Positions 43,620 to 52,936 of a DNA stretch of 64,000 nt are shown here, piece by piece. The notes below the pieces were generated by a model. It saw only the letters and a program-made list of their open reading frames with translations, did not search any database and had not been told where the DNA came from. Within the stretch, counting starts at the first letter, position 1; every line of letters begins with the position of its first letter. The stretch is from Chitinophagales bacterium (GTDB lineage Bacteria > Bacteroidota > Bacteroidia > Chitinophagales > UBA2359): contig JAWKLZ010000002.1 in assembly GCA_041392475.1 (NCBI GenBank), positions 2,178,501 through 2,242,500 on the forward strand, written 5' to 3'. The position numbers and the translations under genes were made by a program.

Positions 43620-45125
43620 TCAATACATCAACATCTTCTTAGTAATTACTTCACTATCCGTTCTCAATTGCACAAAATAAATGCCCGATTGGAGGGTGCT
43701 GCCATTGAAGTGAAGGCGGTAAGCTTCTCCCGCATTGGCTTGTTTGTCAAACAAACTGGTGATTTCTTGTCCATTTACATCATACACCAACACTTCTGCA
43801 AAAGTATCCGCAGTGCTTAAAAACTCAATATTGGTCGAGTAGGTGAAAGGATTGGGGAAAACTACAACATTGGTCATGTCCTCTGCCACAGCTTTGTTTC
43901 TACCTGCACGTGCTCTGCTTCTACCTCCCAAACGGTTGATGTAGGCATTGGCAGTGGTGAAAAAACCAGGATTGCTGCTATCGCTTACTTCAATATCATA
44001 ACTGCCACCTGCTAAGTTGGACAAGGTAAAGCAACCAGAATCATCGACTTCTGTAACGATTTCGCCATTAGAAGCTTGGATAAGATAGGGTCTTGCGCCT
44101 CCTTCAATGCAAAACGTTGCAGTACCGTCGTTTTGTGCAACTCCGCTTTCTGGAGTGATTTGAATGTCATAAACATCCAACAATCCACCTTCATTACCAT
44201 TTACATTTGGCTGAGGGTCATTGGTGAAAATACCAATTTGCCCTTTTGAATCAGTAGCTGTCACTTTCCAGTAGCTGCTGCCCAAATAAACAACCCTGAA
44301 TATTCCTGGAGCTATTTCATTCCAAAATACCGTTCCATCGGTGTCCCATTGGTAGGTGTAAGGTGCTTGTCCGCCAACAAACTGAAACCCGACAACCGTA
44401 TTATCGGTTGCATTGCCTTCGGTTTGGGGAGCAACAATAGACAACACTTCTGCCGTTACTCGTACACAAGTTTTGAGTGAAAAGGCCAAGTCCGAAGGAG
44501 TAGTAAAGTGTTCATTTATAATACAGTTATCCGTACCATCTACCCATACATTTTTACATTGCTCATAGATATTATCTAAGTAGGCTGCTGAATTCATTCG
44601 AGGTTTTCCTGGTGAAGATTGCACCCAAAACCAGTTGCCACATTCATTTCGCATAATCGGGAAAACAGACAACCAATATCTACCCGTTTCTACAATTGGT
44701 GGATTGTCAAATATCAGTTCAAAATTGGGACTGTTGGTGTTGATAATACTCGGAACTTCTTCTCGCCAAAGCAATTCACCAGGTAAGCCATCTTTATCGG
44801 CATAAACCTCCGCAACTACCGCTTCTACTACGGATTTTTCACAATTGCCTTGAAAATTGAGAATTGAAAAAACACCCTCTACACTTGCAGCATCAATCAT
44901 CCACGTCATGCCTTCAGGTACTTCAAAATCATCGGCAGCTTTGAAGGATTTTCCCTGAGCAAACAACACAAATTGTTGGGAAAGCAGGAATGCCCTTCCG
45001 TCAAAAGGATTGGGAAATGCAGCAGGTTGATGGGAAAGGTTTTCATAGGTACACTGGGCGGATATTTTCAAGTTACTACACAAAACTAAGTAGCAGATAC
45101 TTAGTAAAAGTATGGCTTTTTTCAT
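43620..45125 (-). CDS. Secreted protein with T9SS type A sorting domain
   Basis: 501 aa with a signal peptide (KKAILLLSICYLVLCSNLKISAQ). A beta-sandwich-like region (about 40-200) holds FEVPEGMTWMIDAASVEGVFSI and YADKDGLPGELLWREEVP, as in extracellular adhesive or lectin-like modules. Two Ig/PKD-like segments (GGQAPYTYQWDTDGTVFW, GARPYLIQASNGEIVTEVDDSGCFTLSNLAGGSYDIEV) follow. A T9SS tail (VVFPNPFTYSTNIEFLS ... GIYFVQLRTDSEVITKKMLMY) completes it. Predicted to be carried to the cell surface by the type IX system; substrate or partner unknown. TAAATTTG (CAAATTTA at 45190-45197) is a possible -7 box upstream. Confidence 0.88.
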   Translation of the reverse strand: MKKAILLLSICYLVLCSNLKISAQCTYENLSHQPAAFPNPFDGRAFLLSQQFVLFAQGKSFKAADDFEVPEGMTWMIDAASVEGVFSILNFQGNCEKSVVEAVVAEVYADKDGLPGELLWREEVPSIINTNSPNFELIFDNPPIVETGRYWLSVFPIMRNECGNWFWVQSSPGKPRMNSAAYLDNIYEQCKNVWVDGTDNCIINEHFTTPSDLAFSLKTCVRVTAEVLSIVAPQTEGNATDNTVVGFQFVGGQAPYTYQWDTDGTVFWNEIAPGIFRVVYLGSSYWKVTATDSKGQIGIFTNDPQPNVNGNEGGLLDVYDIQITPESGVAQNDGTATFCIEGGARPYLIQASNGEIVTEVDDSGCFTLSNLAGGSYDIEVSDSSNPGFFTTANAYINRLGGRSRARAGRNKAVAEDMTNVVVFPNPFTYSTNIEFLSTADTFAEVLVYDVNGQEITSLFDKQANAGEAYRLHFNGSTLQSGIYFVQLRTDSEVITKKMLMY

Positions 45126-45302
45126 GGTTTTAAATATTTAAGGATTGGTAAATTAGAGAGAATAGGCGAGAAAAATTACAATTATGTGACAAATTTAAAA
45201 TAAAATGAAACCTTTGTTGCGTTTTTCCGTAGCTTTATTACAAACCTTGCATATAGATAGTCGTCAAGTGTGCTGTAAGCAGTTCACTGTCTATTAAATA
45301 CA

Positions 45303-45336
45303 AAACGCCCTTTATCTAAAAAGACAAAGGGCGTTT
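45303..45336 (-). terminator. Rho-independent terminator after the Cys-rich lipoprotein gene
   Basis: AAACGCCCTTT (45303-45313) pairs with AAAGGGCGTTT (45326-45336), loop 12 nt. Read on the minus strand it continues TGTATTT after the stem's T-run. It lies 27 bp after the stop at 45364. Confidence 0.85.
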
Positions 45337-45363
45337 CCATTCTTGTGTAGCAAATTGATGGAA

Positions 45364-45993
45364 TCAGAAAGGAATATTCTCAAATTTACCGTTAGAAACA
45401 GCTACTTCTATTCCATCTGCATCTTGACAAGTAAACGAAAAAGTACCTGAAACCAATCGATTTGTCATATCGAACTTAGAGAAAGTGACTGTGCCTGTTT
45501 GAGCAATACAATCACCATTGATACCCGTTCCTGTAATGAATGCGGTATTCGTAATCATGTCAAAGTTGCCTGAGCGGGTAGTAAATTCTTCGCTATAAGT
45601 GATGGTAATAGTGAAGTCATTTCCTATACCATCACTATCCAAGCCTGAAATAGTCAGTGTTTCATTTACAATATCACCGCCAGCCTCTTTTGCAGACCAA
45701 GCAGTGCCGTTCACCTCTGCTTCAAAAACGGCATTGATTACAGGAGTTGTAGGTTGGTCGGGACAAGCAGCAGGACAAGGCCCACCACAATCCACCCCCA
45801 ATTCTTCGCCGTTTTGAATACCATCCGTACAGGTACGCATATAAGCACAATTGGGACAAGGTCCACCACAATCAATGCCTGTTTCACCTTGATTTTGTTT
45901 GCCATCTTCACAAGAAAAACTATCATCGCCACAACCGTTCATGACCAAAAGACTACCGATTAGTAGAGTGAAAATTAAGATGTTAAGTTTCAT
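45364..45993 (-). CDS. Cysteine-rich lipoprotein with two CxDGxQNxxExGxDCGGPCP repeats
   Basis: 209 aa. A lipoprotein signal (KLNILIFTLLIGSLLVMNGC, Cys at 21) is followed by two tandem copies of a compact Cys motif (CEDGKQNQGETGIDCGGPCP and CTDGIQNGEELGVDCGGPCP), probably disulphide or metal-bound loops. The rest (about 85-209) is a beta-sandwich-like domain with WSAKEAGGDIVNETLTISG. This motif plus domain is recurrent in Bacteroidota surface lipoproteins of unknown function. It begins 34 bp after the dnaX stop on the same strand and ends with its own terminator. Confidence 0.85.
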   Translation of the reverse strand: MKLNILIFTLLIGSLLVMNGCGDDSFSCEDGKQNQGETGIDCGGPCPNCAYMRTCTDGIQNGEELGVDCGGPCPAACPDQPTTPVINAVFEAEVNGTAWSAKEAGGDIVNETLTISGLDSDGIGNDFTITITYSEEFTTRSGNFDMITNTAFITGTGINGDCIAQTGTVTFSKFDMTNRLVSGTFSFTCQDADGIEVAVSNGKFENIPF

Positions 45994-46027
45994 TATTTTT
46001 TGTTTATTGAAGATTGATATTGAAGGA

Positions 46028-47935
46028 TTAATATTGAATATCCAAATTCAAACGTTCTTGCATTTCCTTCAAAGCAGGATTTTCTTCTACCATTTTTTTG
46101 AAGCGGTCAATAGGAGAATACAATTTATTAGAAGTTTGTTCTTCTACCTTGCTTTTGTCCACTTCAATGTTAATGGTCAAGTCTGTTTCACCCAATCGTT
46201 GTTTTAAGAAATTCAAGAAGTTGTAGTTTTGTGCTTCAACAATTCCCTGTTGGGTAATGCCTGCAACGGTAACGAGTATTTCTTGCCCCTTCAGTTCGGG
46301 TTGTATGCCTCTGAAAAGCCCCTTACTACTTTCGGTATCTAACTGTTCGGCAAAAGACAACCAAATATTTTGGATGGTTTTGGTGGAAAGTTCTAATTTT
46401 GGGGCAGAGGCTCTTGCTTTGGCTATTTTTTCCTCTTCTTCCTTTTTGCGTCTTTCCTCTTCAATAGCTTCTTGCTTCTTTTGTTTTTTTAAGCCTGCCA
46501 ATGAACCTGTAATAGAAGTACCTTTTTTCGATTTTAGAGCAGCCAGTTTTTCACTCATGCTCAATTTATCAGCAGTTGGCTCTTCAGTCTTTGGCATTGA
46601 AGGAACTGTTTGATAGGCAGTCTGAGGTTCTTCTACTTTCGGAGGAGTTGTAGGCGAAACCGTTGTTGTATTTGCAGCTACATTTGAAGGGGGCGAATTT
46701 GAATTTGTGCTTAAATTTGAGTTTTGAGGTTGGATTTGCGTTTGAACTTTGATTTCTCCCAAAGTTGTATTTTGAATTCGTGCTTGCGTTCTTGGCGCAG
46801 CCGAAAGATGTGTTACTGTTTTGGCTTCTTTCGACAAATCAATTGCAGCCATGAGGTAGCACATTTTCATCAAGCACAATTCTACTTGCAATCGCTTGTT
46901 TTTGGCAGCCTTGTAATTGATTTCACATTGATTGGCAATGTTTAAGGCCGTCAATAAAAACGAACCAGAGGTAATATTGGCTTGTTGGGCATAGCGATTT
47001 TTGAGATTGTCTGTCACCTCCAATAGCTGCACCGTTTGAGGGTCTTTGCAGACCAGTACATCTCGAAAATGACTCGCCAATCCACTGATAAAAATATCTC
47101 CATCGAAGCCTTTTTGCAGTATTTCGTTGTACAATACCAATGCAGTTGAATGGTCTTGTGATAATAGTGCATCGGTTATTTGAAAGTAATAATCATAGTC
47201 GAGTACGTTGAGTGTATGTAGGATTTTTTGGTATTCGATTTTGCCTTCTGCAAAACTCGCTACTCGGTCAAAAATCGAAAGTGCATCCCGCAAAGCTCCG
47301 TCCGCTTTTTGGGCAATAATATGGAGTGCATCTTGTTCTGCTTCAATGCCTTTGTCTTCACAAATAGATTGAAGATGCTCAACCGTATCACTGACCTTGA
47401 TGCGTGAAAAATCGAAAATTTGACAGCGGGACAAAATCGTTGGCAAAATTTTGTGTTTTTCGGTGGTCGCCAAAATGAAAATCGCATAGGGTGGCGGTTC
47501 TTCCAAGGTCTTCAAAAACGCATTGAAGGCAGCTTGTGAAAGCATGTGTACCTCGTCAATGATATAGACTTTGTATTTGCCTGCTTGTGGCGCAAAACGC
47601 ACTTGTTCAATGAGGTTACGAATGTCGTCCACCGAATTGTTGGAGGCCGCATCCAACTCAAATATATTGAAGGAAGCAGATTCATTGAAGGAAGTACAGG
47701 ATGCACAAGTGCCGCACGGCTCTGTGTCTTCAGTGACGTTTTTGCAGTTGATGACCTTTGCCAAAATCCTTGCACAAGTCGTTTTGCCGACCCCTCTTGG
47801 GCCACAAAACAAGAAGGATTGCGCCAACTTGTCGTTTTTGAGGGCGTTCTTCAAGGTTGTAGTGACGGAGGATTGTCCGACTACTTCTTTGAATTTTTGA
47901 GGGCGGTATTTTCGTGCTGATACTACAAAAGCCAT
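46028..47935 (-). CDS. dnaX: DNA polymerase III subunit gamma/tau
   Basis: 635 aa clamp-loader ATPase that loads the sliding clamp at the replication fork. The AAA+ domain (about 1-230) has Walker A GPRGVGKTT, a zinc knuckle (CKNVTEDTEPCGTCASC) and Walker B IIDEVHML with sensor motif LATTEKHKILPTILSRCQIFDF. The clamp-loader middle domain runs to about 370. The C-terminal tau-like part has a low-complexity T/P/N-rich linker, a charged coiled coil (KKQKKQEAIEEERRKKEEEEK) and a folded end. Transcription enters the downstream lipoprotein gene after 34 bp. Upstream, TATCTTTG (CAAAGATA at 48021-48028) is a weak -7 candidate. Confidence 0.95.
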   Translation of the reverse strand: MAFVVSARKYRPQKFKEVVGQSSVTTTLKNALKNDKLAQSFLFCGPRGVGKTTCARILAKVINCKNVTEDTEPCGTCASCTSFNESASFNIFELDAASNNSVDDIRNLIEQVRFAPQAGKYKVYIIDEVHMLSQAAFNAFLKTLEEPPPYAIFILATTEKHKILPTILSRCQIFDFSRIKVSDTVEHLQSICEDKGIEAEQDALHIIAQKADGALRDALSIFDRVASFAEGKIEYQKILHTLNVLDYDYYFQITDALLSQDHSTALVLYNEILQKGFDGDIFISGLASHFRDVLVCKDPQTVQLLEVTDNLKNRYAQQANITSGSFLLTALNIANQCEINYKAAKNKRLQVELCLMKMCYLMAAIDLSKEAKTVTHLSAAPRTQARIQNTTLGEIKVQTQIQPQNSNLSTNSNSPPSNVAANTTTVSPTTPPKVEEPQTAYQTVPSMPKTEEPTADKLSMSEKLAALKSKKGTSITGSLAGLKKQKKQEAIEEERRKKEEEEKIAKARASAPKLELSTKTIQNIWLSFAEQLDTESSKGLFRGIQPELKGQEILVTVAGITQQGIVEAQNYNFLNFLKQRLGETDLTINIEVDKSKVEEQTSNKLYSPIDRFKKMVEENPALKEMQERLNLDIQY

Positions 47936-48303
47936 ATTTGCTAAATGAAAATTAAAATGAAAATGAAGAGCAATTAAAAACCATGGAATATTTTTTGAAA
48001 CTCCTCGATTACAATGCCTACAAAGATATTCAATTGCAGGCCATTATTGTAGTTTTTTGAAAGGAAATCACAAAAGTTCAAATTCAAACTCAAAGCTCAA
48101 ATTCAAAGAATATGGCTTACTTTTGAACTTTTCCTATTACAATTGGTGTTTGCTTCAAAGTCTGTTAAGAGTCAAAAAAAGGATATACCACAAATTTGAA
48201 ACACTTGAAAATCAGATTTTTCATTTCAATTTTGATTTTCATTTTAATTGTTTCCTTATCTTAGCAGTTCATTTTCTTATTTTTATATCAAACACATTTC
48301 ATA
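47936..48303. other. 368-bp spacer between dnaX and rsgA with microrepeat text
   Basis: About 48060-48110 consists of short alternating units (TTCAAATTCAAACTCAAAG-type microrepeat). No gene. A candidate dnaX -7 box is at 48021-48028. Confidence 0.5.
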
Positions 48304-49236
48304 TTGAAAGGAAGAGTTTTAAAATCAATGGGTAAATGGTACATCGTTCAGCCCGAAAATCAAGATTTACCCGCTATTGAATGTCAAATAAAGGGCAAAA
48401 TACGTTTGGATGAATTGAAAACAACCAATCCTATTGCAGTCGGTGATTGGGTTGAAATGGAAGAAGGTACAGGAATGATTTCTTCTATTTATGAGCGAGA
48501 AAACTACATCATTCGTCAATCTCCTCGTCATTATTGGCAGCGTCAAATCATTGCTGCCAATCTCGACCAGGCCTTGTTGGTCTTGACCTTCTCCAATCCT
48601 CGAACATCGCTGGGTTTTGTGGACCGTTTTTTGGTGACAGCCGAAATGTATGGTGTGCCTACTGTATTGGTATTCAATAAACAAGATGCTTATACGGAGG
48701 AGGATATGGAGAAGTACGAAGAAGCAAAGGTGACTTATGAAAACTTGGGTTATACCTGTATTCTGGTTTCTGCTGAAACGGGTTTTCAACTGGAAAAATT
48801 GGAGGCGCAAATGAAGGGCAAGGTGAGTTTGGTGACGGGGCATTCGGGCGTGGGTAAATCCACGATTATCAATCACTTTATGCCTGACTTGGAGCTTTCG
48901 ACCAACACCATATCGAAATTTAGCGGCAAAGGAAAACACACCACAACTTTTGCTACGATGCACGAATTGGGTGAAGATACTTACCTGATTGATACGCCTG
49001 GTATCAAGGAGTTTGGCTTGGTTTATACGGAGATTGAAGAAGTAGCTGGTTATTTCCGAGAGTTTAAACCTTTGCTGAACCAATGTCGTTTTAACAATTG
49101 TCTGCACCGCAATGAACCAAAATGTGCGGTGAAAGAGGCTGTCGTCAATGACGAAATTGCCATGTCTCGCTATTCCAACTATTTACACATTCTGGACAAT
49201 ATTGAAGAAATAGATTATTGGGAGCGGAATAAGTAA
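48304..49236 (+). CDS. rsgA: Ribosome small subunit-dependent GTPase A
   Basis: 310 aa. The start is TTG at 48304: KGRVLKSMGKWYIVQ then aligns with the usual RsgA N-terminus (MKGxVxKSxGxWY), and the next ATG at 48328 would remove the first OB-fold strand. An OB fold (about 1-70) is followed by a circularly permuted GTPase with VFNKQDAY (G4) before GHSGVGKST (G1) and DTPGIKEFG (G3). The C-terminal zinc finger has CRFNNCLHRNEPKC. RsgA assists late maturation of the 30S subunit and couples to the stringent response. It is divergent from dnaX. Confidence 0.93.
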   Translation: MKGRVLKSMGKWYIVQPENQDLPAIECQIKGKIRLDELKTTNPIAVGDWVEMEEGTGMISSIYERENYIIRQSPRHYWQRQIIAANLDQALLVLTFSNPRTSLGFVDRFLVTAEMYGVPTVLVFNKQDAYTEEDMEKYEEAKVTYENLGYTCILVSAETGFQLEKLEAQMKGKVSLVTGHSGVGKSTIINHFMPDLELSTNTISKFSGKGKHTTTFATMHELGEDTYLIDTPGIKEFGLVYTEIEEVAGYFREFKPLLNQCRFNNCLHRNEPKCAVKEAVVNDEIAMSRYSNYLHILDNIEEIDYWERNK

Positions 49237-49331
49237 ATGGCTGAATGATTGGATTGCTATATTGCTTTGGTAGTTCAACAATATAACCATGTAGCAATTC
49301 AACCATTCAACAATATAAGCATTTTAAAAAG

Positions 49332-49898
49332 ATGACTTTACACATCAAAAACATGGTTTGCCCTCGCTGCATTCGAGTAGTGCGAGAGGAATTGCTTCAA
49401 TTGGGATTGGAGGTGGGAACAGTCAGTCTGGGTGAGGCTGAAGTGAAAGCTCCGAAGGGACAAATGTTGGATGTGCATTTGATTGGTAATACATTGCAGG
49501 AGAATGGGTTTGAGTTGGTGAAGGATAGAAATACACAATTGGTGGAAGATGTCAAACGCACGATTATTGACATCGTTCACCACGCCAAACAATTCAATCT
49601 TTCTGTCAAAAACTCCGATTATATTGCCGAAAAAGTGGGCTTGTCTTACAGCAGCTTGAGTCGCTTGTTCTCGAAACAAGAAGGCCTCACCATCGAAAAA
49701 TACATCATTCTCCAAAAAATCGAAAAGGTCAAGGAACTACTCGAATACGAAGAATTGACTTTGAGCCAAATTGCAGATAAATTGGGCTATAGCAGTGTTC
49801 AACACCTTTCTAATCAGTTTCGCAAAGAGGTAGGAATGTCGGTAAGTGCTTACAAGGAATCACCCGAATCTTTGCGGAAGTCTATTTCGGATGTGTAG
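49332..49898 (+). CDS. HMA-domain / AraC-type helix-turn-helix regulator fusion
   Basis: 188 aa. The N-terminal heavy-metal-associated (HMA) domain (about 1-65) has MVCPRC with C10 and C13 and a ferredoxin-like pattern. The C-terminal AraC-family DNA-binding domain (about 85-180) shows two helix-turn-helix units: NSDYIAEKVGLSYSSLSRLFSKQEG and TLSQIADKLGYSSVQHLSNQFRKEVGMS. The architecture suggests a metal-sensing (copper- or zinc-type) transcription factor; similar fusions are known in Bacteroidota. No metal transport gene is nearby in the window. It lies between microrepeat spacers and probably has its own promoter. Confidence 0.87.
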   Translation: MTLHIKNMVCPRCIRVVREELLQLGLEVGTVSLGEAEVKAPKGQMLDVHLIGNTLQENGFELVKDRNTQLVEDVKRTIIDIVHHAKQFNLSVKNSDYIAEKVGLSYSSLSRLFSKQEGLTIEKYIILQKIEKVKELLEYEELTLSQIADKLGYSSVQHLSNQFRKEVGMSVSAYKESPESLRKSISDV

Positions 49899-49966
49899 GG
49901 AAATTTGATGAGAAATTTAGCGTTCTTGTAAATACAATTTTTCTCCTTCAAAAAAACACCAAACCC

Positions 49967-51433
49967 ATGACACGAGTAATCAGGCAGTTACCATTTTCAC
50001 TAACCAAACTACTGCTGTTACTGACCGCTTTCTTTTTCTCAACCTTCAATTTATCCGCACAAGAACCCAATCCCCCCAAAAAAATCTCCATTGAAGAACT
50101 TCAAAAAGACCTAACTTTTCTGAAAAAAGCGTTAGAAGACATTCATCCTGGAATGTATTATTTTACCGACAAAGAAACCTACAATCAACTGTATGACAGC
50201 ATTTATCAATCTCTCCAAACACCACTTTCCAGAGTAGATTTTCGAGAAAAAATTGCTCCGCTTATCCTTCAGCTTCAATGCGGACATACCCGCCTGTTGG
50301 CTTCCCATAAGGACGATAAGAAAAAACCTAAAAAATATTTTCCGCTGCAATTGAGGCAGATTGAAGGAAAAGTCTTGGTCAATAAAAACTATGGGGAAGA
50401 TACAAGTATGATTTTCAAAGGAGTCGAAATTTTGGCAATCAACGGTATGCCGATTGACAGTATTCTCCAACTTTTTTACCGCAATACAACCCGTGGCTCG
50501 GACGGTGACAATGAAACGGGTAAACAATTCTACAACTTACGTTTTTTTACCAGTAGATTTGCAGAATGGTTTGGACGACCCGATAGTTTTCAAATCGAAT
50601 ATTTAACACCTAAAACAACTGATTATCAAACTATTTCAATAGCGGCTCTTACTTCAAAAGTTATGGCGCAAAACTACAAAACTCATTTTGGCAAACCACC
50701 CCAAAATATTAGCTTGGAGTGGCTCAATGATGAAACTGCTGTATTGAAAATTCGGTCTTTTGTGGATTTGGATAGCGATTACGGCTTAAATTTTTGGGGT
50801 CAAGTGCGGGCTTATTTTCGGGAAATCAAGCAATTAGAAGCTGAACATCTCATCATTGATGTACGGGGCAATGGCGGAGGAGCATTGAAGAACAGCTTCA
50901 AATTGATGCAATATTTGGAAACCGAACCTTTTAGTGTCAACAAAGCCTTGCTTGCCAAAGCAAAAGCAGTTTCTAATGTGGGTTTTCGGGAAAAACTGAT
51001 GTTGGGATTTAGCTTTAAACGCACCGATAGCACCTATATTTCGAGCAAAAGTTTCACCCAAATTCGCCAACCCAAACAAAAGTTGGGCTACAAAAGAAAA
51101 GTTTATTTGTTGATAGATGGAGGTTCTTACTCTGCTTCTGCGCTTTTTGCTGCACATTTGCATTCCAAAAATCGGGCGACTATTGTAGGCGAAGAAAGTG
51201 GAGGTAATTATTATCTCGCTTTTGCAGGTTTTTGGACGGTCAAAACATTGCCTCACTCCAAAATCAGCGTGCGTATTCCGTTGATTAGATTGGAGTATGA
51301 TGTGGAGTCGGATGTTCCCTTCAATAAAGGCGTACCTCCAAATATTGGAGTAACACAAACGTACAGTGATTTTTTGGAAGGAAAAGATACGCAATTGGAG
51401 GCGGTTTTGGATTTGATTGAAAGTGAGAAATGA
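49967..51433 (+). CDS. S41 family peptidase (secreted)
   Basis: 488 aa. It has a signal peptide (about residues 1-31, ...FFFSTFNLSAQ). An N-terminal helical S41 cap (KISIEELQKDLTFLKKALEDIHPGMYYFT) precedes an intermediate PDZ-like or beta segment (GVEILAINGMPIDSIL), then the S41 catalytic core: HLIIDVRGNGGGALKN and DGGSYSASALFAAHL, with the catalytic Ser at about residue 389. GEESGGNYYLAF follows. Tail-specific proteases of this family degrade periplasmic proteins. The Lys partner is not pinned down. It is separated from the helicase gene by 61 bp of microrepeat. Confidence 0.9.
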   Translation: MTRVIRQLPFSLTKLLLLLTAFFFSTFNLSAQEPNPPKKISIEELQKDLTFLKKALEDIHPGMYYFTDKETYNQLYDSIYQSLQTPLSRVDFREKIAPLILQLQCGHTRLLASHKDDKKKPKKYFPLQLRQIEGKVLVNKNYGEDTSMIFKGVEILAINGMPIDSILQLFYRNTTRGSDGDNETGKQFYNLRFFTSRFAEWFGRPDSFQIEYLTPKTTDYQTISIAALTSKVMAQNYKTHFGKPPQNISLEWLNDETAVLKIRSFVDLDSDYGLNFWGQVRAYFREIKQLEAEHLIIDVRGNGGGALKNSFKLMQYLETEPFSVNKALLAKAKAVSNVGFREKLMLGFSFKRTDSTYISSKSFTQIRQPKQKLGYKRKVYLLIDGGSYSASALFAAHLHSKNRATIVGEESGGNYYLAFAGFWTVKTLPHSKISVRIPLIRLEYDVESDVPFNKGVPPNIGVTQTYSDFLEGKDTQLEAVLDLIESEK

Positions 51434-51494
51434 CAAAATAGAGAACAAAAAGCCATACAACAATAAGACAATTCAGCAGTAAAACAATAAAAAA

Positions 51495-52910
51495 ATGTCC
51501 TCAACTTTTGAACAATTTAAGTTTACCCGTCAATTTCTCAATGCCATTGAAGATGCGGGCTTTAGCGAACCTACACCCATACAATTGAAGGCAATCCCTG
51601 CGGTCAAATCAGGCGAAAATGTGATTGGAATTGCGCCTACGGGAACGGGAAAAACGGCGGCGTATTTGTTGCCGATGCTGATTCAAATCAAATATGCGGA
51701 AGGTGAACAGCCGAGAGCTTTGGTTTTGGCACCTACTCGTGAGCTTTGTATGCAGATTGAAGATAGAGCCAAAATGCTGTCGAAATACACCAATATCCGA
51801 ACGATTGCATTGTATGGTGGGGTGGGTAAAAAGCAGCAAATTGAAGAATGGGAAGCAAAGGGTGGTGCTGATATTGTGGTGGCTACGCCTGGACGTTTGA
51901 TGGATATGTATAAGTTGAAGTTTTTGGAGTTTAAGAAAATCAAGTGGGTGGTGATTGATGAAGCTGACCGAATGATGGATATGGGTTTTATGCCACAAAT
52001 TCGAAAAATTCAGGAGGTGCTGCCCAACAAACGCCAAAATTTGCTTTTTTCGGCTACCTATCCGCCCAAAGTGGAGAAGATGGCGGACGAATTTATTGAC
52101 TATGCGATTCGCATTGAAGTAGCTCCACAAGCGACTACGGTTGAAACGGTTACGCTACGGGTGTATGAGATTCCGAACTTCAAAACCAAGTTGAATTATT
52201 TGCTGTGGATGTTGGAGGATGAGGAGCGGTACAATCGGGTGATGGTATTTGTGCGAACCAAACAGGCGGCTTCCAATATTACGAAATATTTGGAGCGAAA
52301 AATGGAGGATAGAGTGCGGGTGATTCACGCCAATAAAGACCAAAATGCCCGTATCAATGCGATGAATGAATTTAAGGAAGGTAATCTTCGGGTTTTGGTG
52401 GCAACGGATGTGGCTTCAAGGGGGATTGATGTGACGATGGTAAGCCATGTGATTAACTTTGATGTACCTGTTGTGTATGAAGATTTTGTGCATCGAGTTG
52501 GGCGAACAGGTCGGGCGCAAAATGAGGGTACTGCCATCACTTTCATGACTCCTGCCGAAAAATACCACCTCCGAAAAATCCAAAAACTCATCAAACAGCA
52601 AATTCCTATTTTTACGCTTCCACACGATTTGAAGATTGAAGAAACGCCCAAAGAGGAAGCGCAGGACATGGCTCGTGAAATTGACCACCAAAAACGAAAG
52701 GAGAACCCCGACTTCAAAGGGGCTTTTCATGAGAAAAAATGGATGCTGCAACAGGGAAAAGGTGGCAAATTGTATAAGGGGAAGGATAAGCCTAAAGAGA
52801 AAATCAAAGATAAGGAGAAAGACAAGGGTAAAGGGAAATTTGGTAAAAATAGTAGTAGCCATAAATTGAAGGGCGGAGCAAAAAATCGCAAAGGGAAAAA
52901 ATGGGATTAA
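51495..52910 (+). CDS. DEAD-box ATP-dependent RNA helicase (RhlE-like)
   Basis: 471 aa. All helicase motifs are visible: Q motif EPTPIQLKAIPA, Walker A APTGTGKTA, PTRELCMQI, TPGRLMD, the DEADRMMDMGF motif, SAT, VFVRTKQAA, ATDVASRGIDV and HRVGRTGRA. The last 70 residues are Lys/Gly-rich (KGKDKPKEKIKDKEKDKGKG) and probably bind RNA non-specifically. RhlE-type helicases help ribosome assembly and RNA turnover, often under cold stress. Cytosolic. The following thioesterase gene starts after 26 bp, so co-transcription is possible. Confidence 0.95.
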   Translation: MSSTFEQFKFTRQFLNAIEDAGFSEPTPIQLKAIPAVKSGENVIGIAPTGTGKTAAYLLPMLIQIKYAEGEQPRALVLAPTRELCMQIEDRAKMLSKYTNIRTIALYGGVGKKQQIEEWEAKGGADIVVATPGRLMDMYKLKFLEFKKIKWVVIDEADRMMDMGFMPQIRKIQEVLPNKRQNLLFSATYPPKVEKMADEFIDYAIRIEVAPQATTVETVTLRVYEIPNFKTKLNYLLWMLEDEERYNRVMVFVRTKQAASNITKYLERKMEDRVRVIHANKDQNARINAMNEFKEGNLRVLVATDVASRGIDVTMVSHVINFDVPVVYEDFVHRVGRTGRAQNEGTAITFMTPAEKYHLRKIQKLIKQQIPIFTLPHDLKIEETPKEEAQDMAREIDHQKRKENPDFKGAFHEKKWMLQQGKGGKLYKGKDKPKEKIKDKEKDKGKGKFGKNSSSHKLKGGAKNRKGKKWD

Positions 52911-52936
52911 AATTATAAAAATTAAGATAGTACAAT

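Noticed and set aside
45126..45302. Possible tRNA in the spacer
   Set aside because: No cloverleaf, T-loop consensus or CCA end could be assembled; no tRNA was seen in any other spacer.
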